Positions 42,219 to 50,754 of a stretch of 64,000 nt of DNA are shown piece after piece (the first letter of the stretch is position 1; each line of letters begins with the position of its first letter). Both the position numbers and the translations under genes were made by a program. The stretch covers positions 372,001-436,000 of the forward strand of contig NZ_BDBK01000012.1 in the NCBI RefSeq assembly GCF_001612945.1. The letters run 5' to 3'. The stretch is from Nocardia inohanensis NBRC 100128 (GTDB lineage: Bacteria > Actinomycetota > Actinomycetes > Mycobacteriales > Mycobacteriaceae). The notes under the pieces were generated by a model. It did no database searches, was not told the DNA's origin, and saw only the letters and a program-made list of their open reading frames with translations.

Positions 42219-45200
42219 GTGTTCAGCCGCATCGCCATCGTGAACCGGGGAGAGGCCGCAATGCGCCTCATCCATGCCGCCCGAGACCTGGCGGCAGAGA
42301 CCGGGCAATCGATCGAAACTGTCGCGCTTCACACCGATGTCGATCGGAACGCGACATTCGTGCGCGAGGCCGATATCGCCTACGACCTCGGTCCGGCGTC
42401 CGCCCGCCCCTACCTGGACCTCAAGCTGCTGAAGCAGGCGCTGATCGAGACCGGCGCCGATTCGGCCTGGGTCGGCTGGGGTTTCGTCGCCGAGGATCCC
42501 GCCTTCGCGGAGCTGTGCGAGCAGATCGGGGTCACCTTCATCGGCCCCAGCCCCGACGCCATGCGCAAGCTCGGTGACAAGATCGGCGCCAAGCTGATCG
42601 CCGAAGAGGTCGGGGTGCCGGTCGCGCCGTGGAGCCGCGGGCCGGTCGAGACCATCGAGGACGCCAAGGAAGCCGCCGCGCGCATCGGCTACCCGCTCAT
42701 GCTCAAGGCCACCGCGGGCGGCGGCGGGCGCGGTATCCGCGTCATCACCAACCCGGACGAGCTCGAGGACGCCTACGAGCGCACCCGGCAGGAGGCCGCG
42801 CGTGCCTTCGGCAGCGGCGTCGTCTTCCTGGAGCGCCTGGTCACCGGCGCCCGCCACGTCGAGGTGCAGGTGATCGCCGACGGGCAGGGCACCGCGTGGG
42901 CGCTGGGCGTGCGCGACTGCTCGGTGCAGCGGCGCAATCAGAAGATCATCGAGGAGTCGGCCTCGCCAGTGCTGCGGCCCGAGCAGGCGGCCGAGCTCAA
43001 GGCATCGGCGGAGCGCCTCGCGATCGCGGTCGGGTACTGCGGCGCGGCGACCGTCGAATTCCTCTACCACCCCGGCGACGAGCTGTTCGCCTTCCTCGAG
43101 GTGAACACCCGCCTCCAGGTGGAGCATCCGATCACCGAATCCACCACCGGATTCGATCTGGTGCGCGCGCAGCTGCACGTCGCCGCCGGCAACAAGCTCG
43201 AGGGCGAGCCGCCGGCCGAGCGCGGGCACGCCATCGAGGCGCGGCTCAACGCCGAGGATCCCGACCGCGACTTCGCGCCCGCACCGGGCCGCATCGCCCG
43301 CCTGGATCTGCCTGCCGGACCGGGCATTCGGGTCGATACCGGCGTCAGCCAGGGCGACACCATCCCCGCCGACTTCGACTCCATGATCGCCAAGATCATC
43401 GCCTACGGCCGCAATCGCGAAGAGGCGCTGGGCCGGCTGCGCCGCGCGGTCACCCAGACCCGGGTCGTCATCGAGGGCGGCGCGACCAACAAGAGCTTCG
43501 TGCTCGATCTGCTGATCCAGCCCGAGGTGCTCGACGGCAGCGCCGACACCGGCTGGATCGACCGGGTGCGCCCCGAAGGCCGGCTGGTCTCGCACCGCCA
43601 CTCCACCATCGCGCTGGCCGCCGCGGCCATCGACGCGTACGAAGAAGAAGAGCGGGTCGAGCGGAATCGCTTGCTCTCCACCGCATCCGGCGGCCGTCCG
43701 CAGGTGCAGCACGAGAGCGGCCGCCCGCGCGATCTGAAGCTGCGCGGCGTCGGCTACCGGGTGCGGGTGGCCCGCATCGGCGCGCATCGGTTCCGGGTCG
43801 GCGTCGAGGCCGGTGGCGAAACCCGTACCGCCGACGTCGATTTGGAGCGTTTCGACGACCACACCGGCCAGGTCGAGGTCAACGGCACCCGCTACCGCCT
43901 GACCACCGGCACCCACGGACCCGTGCACGTGGTCGACGTCGACGGCGTCACCCATCGCATCAGCCGCGACGAAGGCGGTGTGGTGCGCTCCCCCGCGCCC
44001 GCGCTGGTGGTCGCCACGCCGCTGGAGGTCGGCGCCGAGGTCGAGGCCGGGGCTCCGGTGCTGGTGCTGGAATCCATGAAGATGGAGACCGTACTGCGCG
44101 CGCCGTTCCGGGCTCGCCTCAAGGAGTGCGCGGTCTCGGTCGGCACCCAGGTGGAGACGGGTGCGCCGCTGCTGCGGCTGGAGCCCATCGCGGCCGACGA
44201 CGAGGACCAGGCGGAGGCCGGCGCGACCGGCACCGTCACCCTGGACCTGCCCGATCAGACCGCCGCGGTCCGCCCGCACGAGAAGCTGACCCGCAGCCTC
44301 CAGGATCTGCGCAGCCTGCTGCTCGGCTTCGACGTCGACCCGCACGACGAGAGCCGGGTCATCGAGGACTATCTCGCGGTGCGCAAGGCCGTGGTCTCCG
44401 ACCATCGCCGGCCGCTCGCCGAGGAGCTCGAACTGGTGGAGGTCTTCACCGATCTCGCCGAGCTCAGCCACAACCGGTCGTGGGACGACGAGGGCGTGCA
44501 GAGCCATGTGCACAGTGCCCGTGAGCATTTCCACACCTACCTCCAGAGCCTCGACGTCGAGCGCGCCGGACTGCCGGACTCCTACCAGGCCAAGCTGATC
44601 AAGGCGCTCGGCCACTACGGGGTCACCGAACTGGACCGCACCCCGGACCTGGAATCGGCGGTCTTCCGCATCTTCCTGGCCCAGCAGCGGCCCTCGGACA
44701 CCGTCACCGTGATCACCACGCTGCTGCGCCAGTGGCTGCGCGAGCCGGTGCCGAGCGGATCGCTGCACGAACCCGCCGGCCTCGCGCTCGAGCGTCTGGT
44801 CACCGCGACCCAGGTGCGTTTCCCGGTCATCGCCGATCTCACCCGCGGTGTCGTATACGCCTGGTACGGACAGCCTTTGCTGCGCCGCAACCGCGCTCGC
44901 GTGTACACCAACGTGCGCAAGAACCTGCGCTACCTCGACCTGCATCCGCGCACCGCCGACCGCGCCGAGCGCATCGCCGATATGGTGCGCAGCACCGAAC
45001 CGCTGGTGCGGCTGCTCGGGCAGCGGCTGGTCCGCGGCAATGCCGACAACACCGCCATGCTCGAGGTGCTGCCCCGCCGCTACTACGGCAACAAGGACCT
45101 CACCGATGTGCGCACCGCCGAAGCCGGCGGTTCCACCTTCGTGATCGCCGAACGCCGTGGGCTGAGCCTGGTTTCGGCCGCCGGCAGCTTCGATCAGCTC

Positions 45201-47705
45201 GCCGGGATCCTGCGCGGGCTGGCCGAGCTGGCGAGCAGCGCGGCCTCCGTCGAGGTCGACATCTACCTGGGCTGGGAGAAGCAGCCCGAGGACTTCGACG
45301 CCATGGCGACCGCCTTGCAGGAGGTGTTCGACGCGCAGGCGCTGCCGAACCAGGTGCATCGCATCACCGCCACCGTCGCGGGCAGCGGCGGCGCGGTCAT
45401 GCACCACCACTTCACCTTCCGGCCGACCGCCACCGGCATGACCGAGGAGCGGTTGATCCGCGGGCTGCACCCGTTCATCGCGCAGCGCATGCAGATGAAG
45501 CGGCTGCGCAAGTTCGATCTCACCCGGCTGCCGTCCTCGGACGACGAAGAGGTGTACCTGTTCCGCGGCATCGCCAAGGACAACCCCTCCGACGAGCGTT
45601 TGATCGCCTTCGCGCAGGTGCGTGACCTGGCGGCGCTGCGCGATCACGACGGGCGGCTGCTGGCCCTGCCGACCGCCGAGATCGCCATCGCCACCGCCCT
45701 GGATTCGATTCGCCGGGCGCAGGCGCAGCGGCCGTCGGCCAAGCGCTTCAACACCAATCGCGTGATCATGTACATCTGGCCGGAGGTCGATGTCACGCGC
45801 GAGGAGCTGGAGCGGGTGCTCGGCGGGCACGTGCTGCCGATGACCGCGGGCGCCGGGCTGGAGGAGATCCTGCTCATCGCCCGTCAGCGCGACCAGCAGA
45901 CCGGTGAACTGGCCAAGATCGCGGTCCGGATCGCCTTCGACGCGGCCGGCGGTGCGGAGGTCAGCATCGGCGAGCGCACCGACGAGGTGGTCGAACCGCT
46001 CGACGAGTACCGGCAGAAGGTGCTGCGCGCCAGCAGCCGCAATACCGTCTACCCCTACGAATTGACCGGCCTGCTGGGCGATTTCGTGGAGTACGACCTG
46101 GACGGCACGCACACCCTGGTGCCGACCGATCGGCCCAAGGGCAATAACAAGGCGGCGATCGTCGCGGGCGTGGTCAGCACCGTGACGCCGAACCATCCCG
46201 AAGGCATCACCCGGGTGCTGCTGCTCGGCGATCCCACCAAATCCCTCGGCGCGCTGTCGGAACCGGAGTGCCGCCGGGTGATCGCGGCCCTGGATCTGGC
46301 CGAGAAGCTGCGGGTGCCGCTGGAGTGGTACGCGCTCTCCTCCGGCGCGCGCATCTCCATGAAGTCCGGTACCGAGAACATGGACTGGGTGGCGGCCGCG
46401 CTGAAGCGGATCGTCGAGTTCACCCAGGACGGCGGCGAGATCAATATCGTGGTCTCGGGCATCAATGTCGGTGCGCAGCCGTACTGGAACGCCGAAGCCA
46501 CCATGCTCATGCACACCAAGGGCGTGCTGATCATGACCCCCGATTCGGCGATGGTGCTCACCGGCAAGCAGGCGCTGGACTTCTCCGGCGGCGTCTCGGC
46601 CGAGGACAACTTCGGCATCGGCGGCTACGACCGGGTGATGGGCCCCAACGGTCAGGCGCAGTACTGGGCGCCCAACCTGATGGCGGCGCGCGGCGTGCTC
46701 ATGGCGCACTACGAGCACACCTACATCGTGCCCGGCGAGGCCACCCCGCGCCGCTCGGTGACCAGCGACCCCATCGACCGTGACGTCTCGGACTTCCCGC
46801 ACGTGGTGGCGGGCAGCGACTTCACCACCGTCGGCGAGATCTTCTCGGCCACCGCCAACCCGGATCGCAAGAAGCCCTTCGATATTCGCACCGTCATGCG
46901 CGCCGTCGCCGACCAGGACCATCCGGTGCTGGAACGCTGGGCGGGCATGGCCGACGCCGAGACCGCGGTGGTGCAGGACGCGCACCTCGGCGGCATCCCG
47001 GTGTGCCTGCTGGGCATCGAATCGCGCGGTGTGTCCCGGCGCGGCTACCCGTCCACCGACGGACCCGACACCTACACCGCGGGCACCCTGTTCCCGCAGT
47101 CGTCGAAGAAGGCGGCCCGCGCCATCAATACCGCCAGCGGCAATCGCCCGCTGGTGGTGCTGGCCAACCTCTCCGGCTTCGACGGCTCCCCGGAGTCGAT
47201 GCGCAAGCTTCAGCTGGAGTACGGCGCCGAAATCGGCCGGGCCATCGTGAATTTCCAGGGCCCCATCGTGTTCTGCGTGATCTCGCGCTACCACGGCGGC
47301 GCGTTCGTGGTCTTCTCCAAGGCGCTCAACCCGAATATGACGGTGCTCGCCCTGGAGGGTTCGTTCGCCTCGGTGCTCGGTGGCGCTCCGGCGGCGGCCG
47401 TGGTCTTCGCCGGTGAAGTCAGTGCCCGCACCGCGGCCGATCAGCGGGTTCGCGAACTCGCCGAACGGGCCGCCGGCACCGCCACCGCCGACCGCGCGGC
47501 CCTCACCGCCGAACTCGACGAGATCCGCTCCGCGGTCCGCACCGAGAAGCTCGGTGAGGTAGCCGCCGAATTCGACCGCGTGCACAATATCCAGCGCGCC
47601 GTCGAGGTCGGCTCGGTCGACGCCATCATCCGCGCCGCCGAGCTGCGGCCGCGGATCATCGCGGCCATCGAGAACGGGCTGCCGACGGCGGCCGACGCCG
47701 GATAA
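42219..47705 (+). CDS. Single-chain acyl-CoA carboxylase (biotin carboxylase, BCCP and carboxyltransferase fused)
   Basis: An 1,828-residue biotin-dependent carboxylase. Residues 1-450 are biotin carboxylase: FSRIAIVNRGEAAMRL, ATP-grasp glycine loop ATAGGGGRGIR (about 165-175), EVNTRLQVEHP (about 295). The biotin carrier has ESMKME (Lys about 621). A central region (about 690-1180) resembles the inter-domain region of eukaryote-like single-chain carboxylases. From about 1270 to 1800 is the carboxyltransferase: YPYELTGLLGDFVEYDLDGTH, GIGGYDRVMGPNGQAQYW, RPLVVLANLSGFDGSPESMRKLQLEYGAEI, PIVFCVISRYHGGAFVVFSKALNP. It should make malonyl-CoA or a longer 2-carboxyacyl-CoA for fatty acid, mycolate or polyketide synthesis; the acyl specificity cannot be read. 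The GTG start at 42219 has AAGGAG seven bases upstream, and the family starts at this point. A TetR-type palindrome lies upstream and a strong terminator downstream. Confidence 0.9.
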   Translation: MFSRIAIVNRGEAAMRLIHAARDLAAETGQSIETVALHTDVDRNATFVREADIAYDLGPASARPYLDLKLLKQALIETGADSAWVGWGFVAEDPAFAELCEQIGVTFIGPSPDAMRKLGDKIGAKLIAEEVGVPVAPWSRGPVETIEDAKEAAARIGYPLMLKATAGGGGRGIRVITNPDELEDAYERTRQEAARAFGSGVVFLERLVTGARHVEVQVIADGQGTAWALGVRDCSVQRRNQKIIEESASPVLRPEQAAELKASAERLAIAVGYCGAATVEFLYHPGDELFAFLEVNTRLQVEHPITESTTGFDLVRAQLHVAAGNKLEGEPPAERGHAIEARLNAEDPDRDFAPAPGRIARLDLPAGPGIRVDTGVSQGDTIPADFDSMIAKIIAYGRNREEALGRLRRAVTQTRVVIEGGATNKSFVLDLLIQPEVLDGSADTGWIDRVRPEGRLVSHRHSTIALAAAAIDAYEEEERVERNRLLSTASGGRPQVQHESGRPRDLKLRGVGYRVRVARIGAHRFRVGVEAGGETRTADVDLERFDDHTGQVEVNGTRYRLTTGTHGPVHVVDVDGVTHRISRDEGGVVRSPAPALVVATPLEVGAEVEAGAPVLVLESMKMETVLRAPFRARLKECAVSVGTQVETGAPLLRLEPIAADDEDQAEAGATGTVTLDLPDQTAAVRPHEKLTRSLQDLRSLLLGFDVDPHDESRVIEDYLAVRKAVVSDHRRPLAEELELVEVFTDLAELSHNRSWDDEGVQSHVHSAREHFHTYLQSLDVERAGLPDSYQAKLIKALGHYGVTELDRTPDLESAVFRIFLAQQRPSDTVTVITTLLRQWLREPVPSGSLHEPAGLALERLVTATQVRFPVIADLTRGVVYAWYGQPLLRRNRARVYTNVRKNLRYLDLHPRTADRAERIADMVRSTEPLVRLLGQRLVRGNADNTAMLEVLPRRYYGNKDLTDVRTAEAGGSTFVIAERRGLSLVSAAGSFDQLAGILRGLAELASSAASVEVDIYLGWEKQPEDFDAMATALQEVFDAQALPNQVHRITATVAGSGGAVMHHHFTFRPTATGMTEERLIRGLHPFIAQRMQMKRLRKFDLTRLPSSDDEEVYLFRGIAKDNPSDERLIAFAQVRDLAALRDHDGRLLALPTAEIAIATALDSIRRAQAQRPSAKRFNTNRVIMYIWPEVDVTREELERVLGGHVLPMTAGAGLEEILLIARQRDQQTGELAKIAVRIAFDAAGGAEVSIGERTDEVVEPLDEYRQKVLRASSRNTVYPYELTGLLGDFVEYDLDGTHTLVPTDRPKGNNKAAIVAGVVSTVTPNHPEGITRVLLLGDPTKSLGALSEPECRRVIAALDLAEKLRVPLEWYALSSGARISMKSGTENMDWVAAALKRIVEFTQDGGEINIVVSGINVGAQPYWNAEATMLMHTKGVLIMTPDSAMVLTGKQALDFSGGVSAEDNFGIGGYDRVMGPNGQAQYWAPNLMAARGVLMAHYEHTYIVPGEATPRRSVTSDPIDRDVSDFPHVVAGSDFTTVGEIFSATANPDRKKPFDIRTVMRAVADQDHPVLERWAGMADAETAVVQDAHLGGIPVCLLGIESRGVSRRGYPSTDGPDTYTAGTLFPQSSKKAARAINTASGNRPLVVLANLSGFDGSPESMRKLQLEYGAEIGRAIVNFQGPIVFCVISRYHGGAFVVFSKALNPNMTVLALEGSFASVLGGAPAAAVVFAGEVSARTAADQRVRELAERAAGTATADRAALTAELDEIRSAVRTEKLGEVAAEFDRVHNIQRAVEVGSVDAIIRAAELRPRIIAAIENGLPTAADAG

Positions 47706-47724
47706 CCGCAACAACTCGCAACGC

Positions 47725-47758
47725 CACCGGCCCGACCTCGAAAGAGGTTGGGCCGGTG
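47725..47758 (+). terminator. Terminator hairpin with GAAA tetraloop after the carboxylase
   Basis: Arms at 47725-47739 and 47744-47758 form 15 pairs (one G-U) closed by a GAAA tetraloop at 47740-47743, starting 20 bp after the carboxylase stop. Very stable, without a U tract, as is common in actinobacteria. Confidence 0.87.
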
Positions 47759-47815
47759 TCGTATTGCGGTCACTCCGATCCGGCGGGTGCGGATGCCTTC
47801 TGCCAGACTTCGGAG

Positions 47816-49441
47816 ATGAGCGCATCCGGCGATACGGCCCCGACCATTACCTGTGGGGCTCGGCAACGACTGCATTCCGAATCTCATGAGCGGGCGGCGA
47901 GGCTGGCGGCGGCGTTGGTGGCCGCGGGGATTCGGGGCGGCGATCGGATCGCGGTGATGGCGCGCAATGACATCGAGTTTCTCGAGACGTCGCTGGCGGC
48001 GGCGACCTGCGGGGCGAATCCGGTGCCGATCAATACTCGGTGGCAGGGGGCGGAGGTCGCGCATCTGCTTGCCGACGCGGGTATTCGGCTGGTCGTCGCG
48101 CACACCGAGTTCGTTCCGACGGTCGAGCGGGCCTTGGCGGCGGCCGGGTCGGAGGCGCCGATTCTCGAGGTTGTCATGCCGGTCGAGCTGCTTCGGGAAG
48201 CGGGGCTGGATGCGGGGCTGGGCCGGGTCACCGGGCGGCACGCATTGCTCGAGGATTGGATCGAGCGCCATCCCGAGCCGCTGGGGCATGTGGACGGGGC
48301 TATCGCCGATTCGATGGGGTTGATCTACACCTCGGGCACGACCGGGCGTCCGAAAGGGGTGCTGCGGCAACGTATGACGGCGCAGCAGTTGTTGTCGATC
48401 GCCGGGGCGACCGCGCAGCGTATGGGGCTGGCGCCGGGCGGGCAGATGCTGGTCGCGGGGCCACTGTATCACACCAGCCCGAATGCCGTTGCGGTGCTTG
48501 CGCTTCGGATGGGCACCAATATCACGATCATGCCGCGCTGGGATGCCGAGCGGTTCCTTCAGCTGGTGGATCGGCATCGGATTCAGCATGCCAAGGTGGT
48601 GCCGACCATGCTGTCGCGGCTGCTGTCACTGCCGCCGGAGATCCGTGAGCGCTATGACGTGTCGAGCCTGACGCATTTGATTCATTCCGCCGCGCCCTGC
48701 CCGCCCGCGGTCAAACGGGCGGCCATCGACTGGTTCGGGGCTGCGTTGTGGGAGTTCTACGGGTGCAGTGAAGCGGGGGCGATCAGCTGGATCGATGCCG
48801 CGGAGTGGGAGCGGCATCCGGGGTCGGTGGGGCGGCCGCTCGACGGTGCGGCCGTCAGCATTCGCGATGACGACGGGAACGAGTTGCCGGCGGGCGAGGT
48901 CGGGCGGGTGTTCATCCGGCGTGCCGAGTACTGGCCGGATTTCAGCTATCTCCACCAGGCCGCCGAGTCGTCTTCCATGATCACCGTCGGCGATCTGGGC
49001 CGTCTCGACGGCGACGGGTATCTCTATCTCACCGGTCGCGACAGCGAGGTCGTCATCAGCGGCGGCGTCAACATCTACCCCGCCGAGATCGAGACCGCGA
49101 TCAGCGAGCTGCCCGGTGTGGAGGATGTGGCCGTTTTCGGGATCCCGGACCACGGTGACTTGGGCGAACGCGTTGCGGCACACCTCATTACCCGTCCCGG
49201 ATTCGAACTCACCGAGGCCGAGGTCCGATCCGCCCTCGACGGCCGGCTCGCCCGCTACAAACTGCCCACCCTCATCCGCATCGTCGACGAGCTGCCCCGC
49301 GACGACTCGGGAAAGATCTACAAGCGGCAACTCCGGGCACTCTATCCGGCCGATCTCCGGCCCAGTTCGGGCAGCGCCCGGCGCACCCAGTCGCAGGGCG
49401 CGATCACGCCTTGCAGTTCGGTGCCCGAATCATCCTTGTAG
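47816..49441 (+). CDS. Acyl-CoA synthetase (class I ANL superfamily, FadD-like)
   Basis: A 541-residue adenylate-forming enzyme. P-loop YTSGTTGRPKGVLRQ (about 180-194), acyl-pocket region AGPLYHTSPNAVAVLALRMG, YGCSEAGAIS, the hinge region VGDLGRLDGDGYLYLTGRDSEVVISGGVNIYPAEIE, and the catalytic Lys in DDSGKIYKRQLR. YHTSPN and the GVNIYPAEIE hinge place it with acyl/aryl-CoA ligases rather than with FAALs. It could load CoA onto a fatty or aromatic acid, including a polyketide starter, but the substrate is not readable. The ATG at 47816 is the first that precedes conserved sequence; its Shine-Dalgarno sequence is poor. The C-terminus runs past the normal end of the family and overlaps, tail to tail, about 100 bp of the next gene on the opposite strand. 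Confidence 0.87.
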   Translation: MSASGDTAPTITCGARQRLHSESHERAARLAAALVAAGIRGGDRIAVMARNDIEFLETSLAAATCGANPVPINTRWQGAEVAHLLADAGIRLVVAHTEFVPTVERALAAAGSEAPILEVVMPVELLREAGLDAGLGRVTGRHALLEDWIERHPEPLGHVDGAIADSMGLIYTSGTTGRPKGVLRQRMTAQQLLSIAGATAQRMGLAPGGQMLVAGPLYHTSPNAVAVLALRMGTNITIMPRWDAERFLQLVDRHRIQHAKVVPTMLSRLLSLPPEIRERYDVSSLTHLIHSAAPCPPAVKRAAIDWFGAALWEFYGCSEAGAISWIDAAEWERHPGSVGRPLDGAAVSIRDDDGNELPAGEVGRVFIRRAEYWPDFSYLHQAAESSSMITVGDLGRLDGDGYLYLTGRDSEVVISGGVNIYPAEIETAISELPGVEDVAVFGIPDHGDLGERVAAHLITRPGFELTEAEVRSALDGRLARYKLPTLIRIVDELPRDDSGKIYKRQLRALYPADLRPSSGSARRTQSQGAITPCSSVPESSL

Positions 49442-49722
49442 AGCGTCCCGTAGAGCTTTCCGATCAAGGTGTGCTGCCCGGCCAGGTGCGCGGAGGTGCG
49501 CACCGCGCTCAATCCACTGCGCACATCCGAGGCCGCCCGCCAGCATCGGTCGGACTCGGGCACCGGCACCGCGCCACACCCGCGCAACCAGATCGCCTCC
49601 GACAGCAGCACGGCTTCGGGCCGACCACGATTCAGCACGATGAGGGCGCCGGCACCGCTGTTGACCCGGATGATGTGGTCCCGCCACTCCGCGCGCAGTG
49701 TCGCGGTGTCGATACTCTCCAA
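49342..49722 (-). CDS. Small Phd/YefM-antitoxin-like protein
   Basis: A 126-residue protein beginning MESIDTATLRAEWRDHIIRVNSGAGALIVLNRGRPEAVLLSEAIWL. The pattern of an N-terminal helix, a short strand pair and RPEAVLLS resembles the DNA-binding fold of Phd/YefM antitoxins (compare GxPVAVLVS). The remainder contains a hydrophilic region and AGQHTLIGKLYGTLYKDDSGT. No toxin gene is adjacent, so it may be a solitary regulator. The start is TTG at 49720-49722, eight bases after a perfect GGAGGT (minus strand, 49731-49736); an ATG-initiated longer reading of the frame has no coding look. It is divergent from the thioesterase gene and overlaps the end of the acyl-CoA synthetase by 100 bp. Confidence 0.6.
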   Translation of the reverse strand: MESIDTATLRAEWRDHIIRVNSGAGALIVLNRGRPEAVLLSEAIWLRGCGAVPVPESDRCWRAASDVRSGLSAVRTSAHLAGQHTLIGKLYGTLYKDDSGTELQGVIAPCDWVRRALPELGRRSAG

Positions 49723-49815
49723 GATCTGAGACCTCCATGTCGTGCGCCGTCTGCTCGAGTCGCGGCTCGGAGACTGTGGAGATTTGATGCGACACGGCGG
49801 GTTTCGGCAACGACT

Positions 49816-49831
49816 TTGTGAGGTGTCACAA
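49816..49831. repeat. Small inverted repeat TTGTGA-N4-TCACAA between the Phd-like and thioesterase genes
   Basis: Perfect 6-bp arms with a 4-base centre lie in the 229-bp divergent region. The half-sites resemble those of CRP-type regulators, but the spacing is 4 instead of 6, so it is only noted as a possible operator. Confidence 0.3.
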
Positions 49832-49951
49832 GGTGTCGCCCACGGCGATTGGGGCGGTGAAGGAGTCAAATCCGCTGTGTCATAGAGGAACTCACGCTAC
49901 TCACGGGTAGCCCGGGGCGCGTTGTCAGGTTTGCTGTGCAAGACTGCACGG

Positions 49952-50707
49952 ATGGGTAATAGCTGGCTCCGTCGCCTGTCCCCCGCCGCCGGGGCCGGGG
50001 CGCACAAATTGGTTTGCTTCCCGCACGCGGGTGGCTCCGCCATCTCCTACGGCCCGCTGGCCAGAGCCCTCGGTCCGGAGTACGAAGTGCTCGCGGTCCA
50101 GTACCCGGGACGCCAGGACCGGCGGCTGGAACCGCTGGTGGACGATATCGCGGAACTCGTCGACGGCCTGCTGCCCGAGGTGACGGAAGCCGTTGGGGGC
50201 CAGGAATTCTCCTTGTTCGGGCACAGTATGGGTTCGGTCGTGGCCTTCGAGACGGGCCGGCGACTGGAGACGGAGACCAGCGCGGCGGCACGGGTGCTGT
50301 TCGCTTCCGGCCGGCGCGCGCCGTCGGCGGCGATTCCCGAGGTGCGCATGCACCGGCTGACCGATGCGGAACTCGCCGCGCACCTGGTGGAGTTCGGCGG
50401 CACCCCGTCGGCCCTGCTGGAGGATCCCGAGTTCCGGGCATTGATCCTGGTGGTCGTCCGGAACGACTACCGGGCCATCGAGACCTACCGGTGCGCCCCG
50501 GACGCGACGGTCGGCAGCCCGATCGTCGCGATGGTCGGCGATCGCGACCCCGACGCCAGTTTCGAGCAGATCGAGGGCTGGGCCGCGCACACCTCCGGCA
50601 GCTTCTTCGCGAAATCCTTTCCGGGCGGGCACTTCTTCATCGACGCGAACAGCGGGCCGATCAGCGGGCTGGTTCGCGATCACTGCGTGAAAGCGCTGTC
50701 GAACTGA
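49952..50707 (+). CDS. Type II thioesterase of PKS/NRPS clusters
   Basis: A 251-residue alpha/beta hydrolase: LVCFPHAGGSAISYGPLARAL (oxyanion and entry motif), VQYPGRQDRR, nucleophile motif FGHSMGS (GxSxG), Asp in MVGDRDP and His in PGGHFFID. This is the complete pattern of discrete type II thioesterases, which clear misprimed or stalled carrier proteins of polyketide and peptide synthetases. It may serve the convergent PKS, the NRPS, or both. ATG 49952 was chosen; an upstream in-frame TTG at 49922 is possible, and neither has a strong ribosome-binding site. It converges on the PKS gene with a hairpin terminator between them. Confidence 0.9.
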   Translation: MGNSWLRRLSPAAGAGAHKLVCFPHAGGSAISYGPLARALGPEYEVLAVQYPGRQDRRLEPLVDDIAELVDGLLPEVTEAVGGQEFSLFGHSMGSVVAFETGRRLETETSAAARVLFASGRRAPSAAIPEVRMHRLTDAELAAHLVEFGGTPSALLEDPEFRALILVVVRNDYRAIETYRCAPDATVGSPIVAMVGDRDPDASFEQIEGWAAHTSGSFFAKSFPGGHFFIDANSGPISGLVRDHCVKALSN

Positions 50708-50713
50708 TCCGCA

Positions 50714-50746
50714 CCGACCGGATGGGCAGGCTGCCCACCCGGTCGG
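50714..50746. terminator. Bidirectional terminator between thioesterase and PKS genes
   Basis: Arms CCGACCGG-A-TGGGCA and TGCCCA-C-CCGGTCGG (50714-50728 and 50732-50746) pair with one A-C mismatch and a very short loop. It starts 6 bp after the thioesterase stop and ends 8 bp before the PKS stop. Confidence 0.78.
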
Positions 50747-50754
50747 CATCGCCG

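Noticed and set aside
42018..47825. Very long minus-strand frame (about 1,935 codons) opposite the carboxylase
   Set aside because: It mirrors the carboxylase gene, has Gly/Arg/His-rich low-complexity translation without domains, and is an artefact of high GC. The plus strand has intact carboxylase motifs.
49342..49722. Toxin-antitoxin module
   Set aside because: Only an antitoxin-like protein is seen; no toxin gene adjoins it on the same strand.
49816..49831. CRP-family binding site
   Set aside because: The half-sites look right (TGTGA/TCACA), but the spacing is 4 bp rather than 6, so it is kept only as an inverted repeat.
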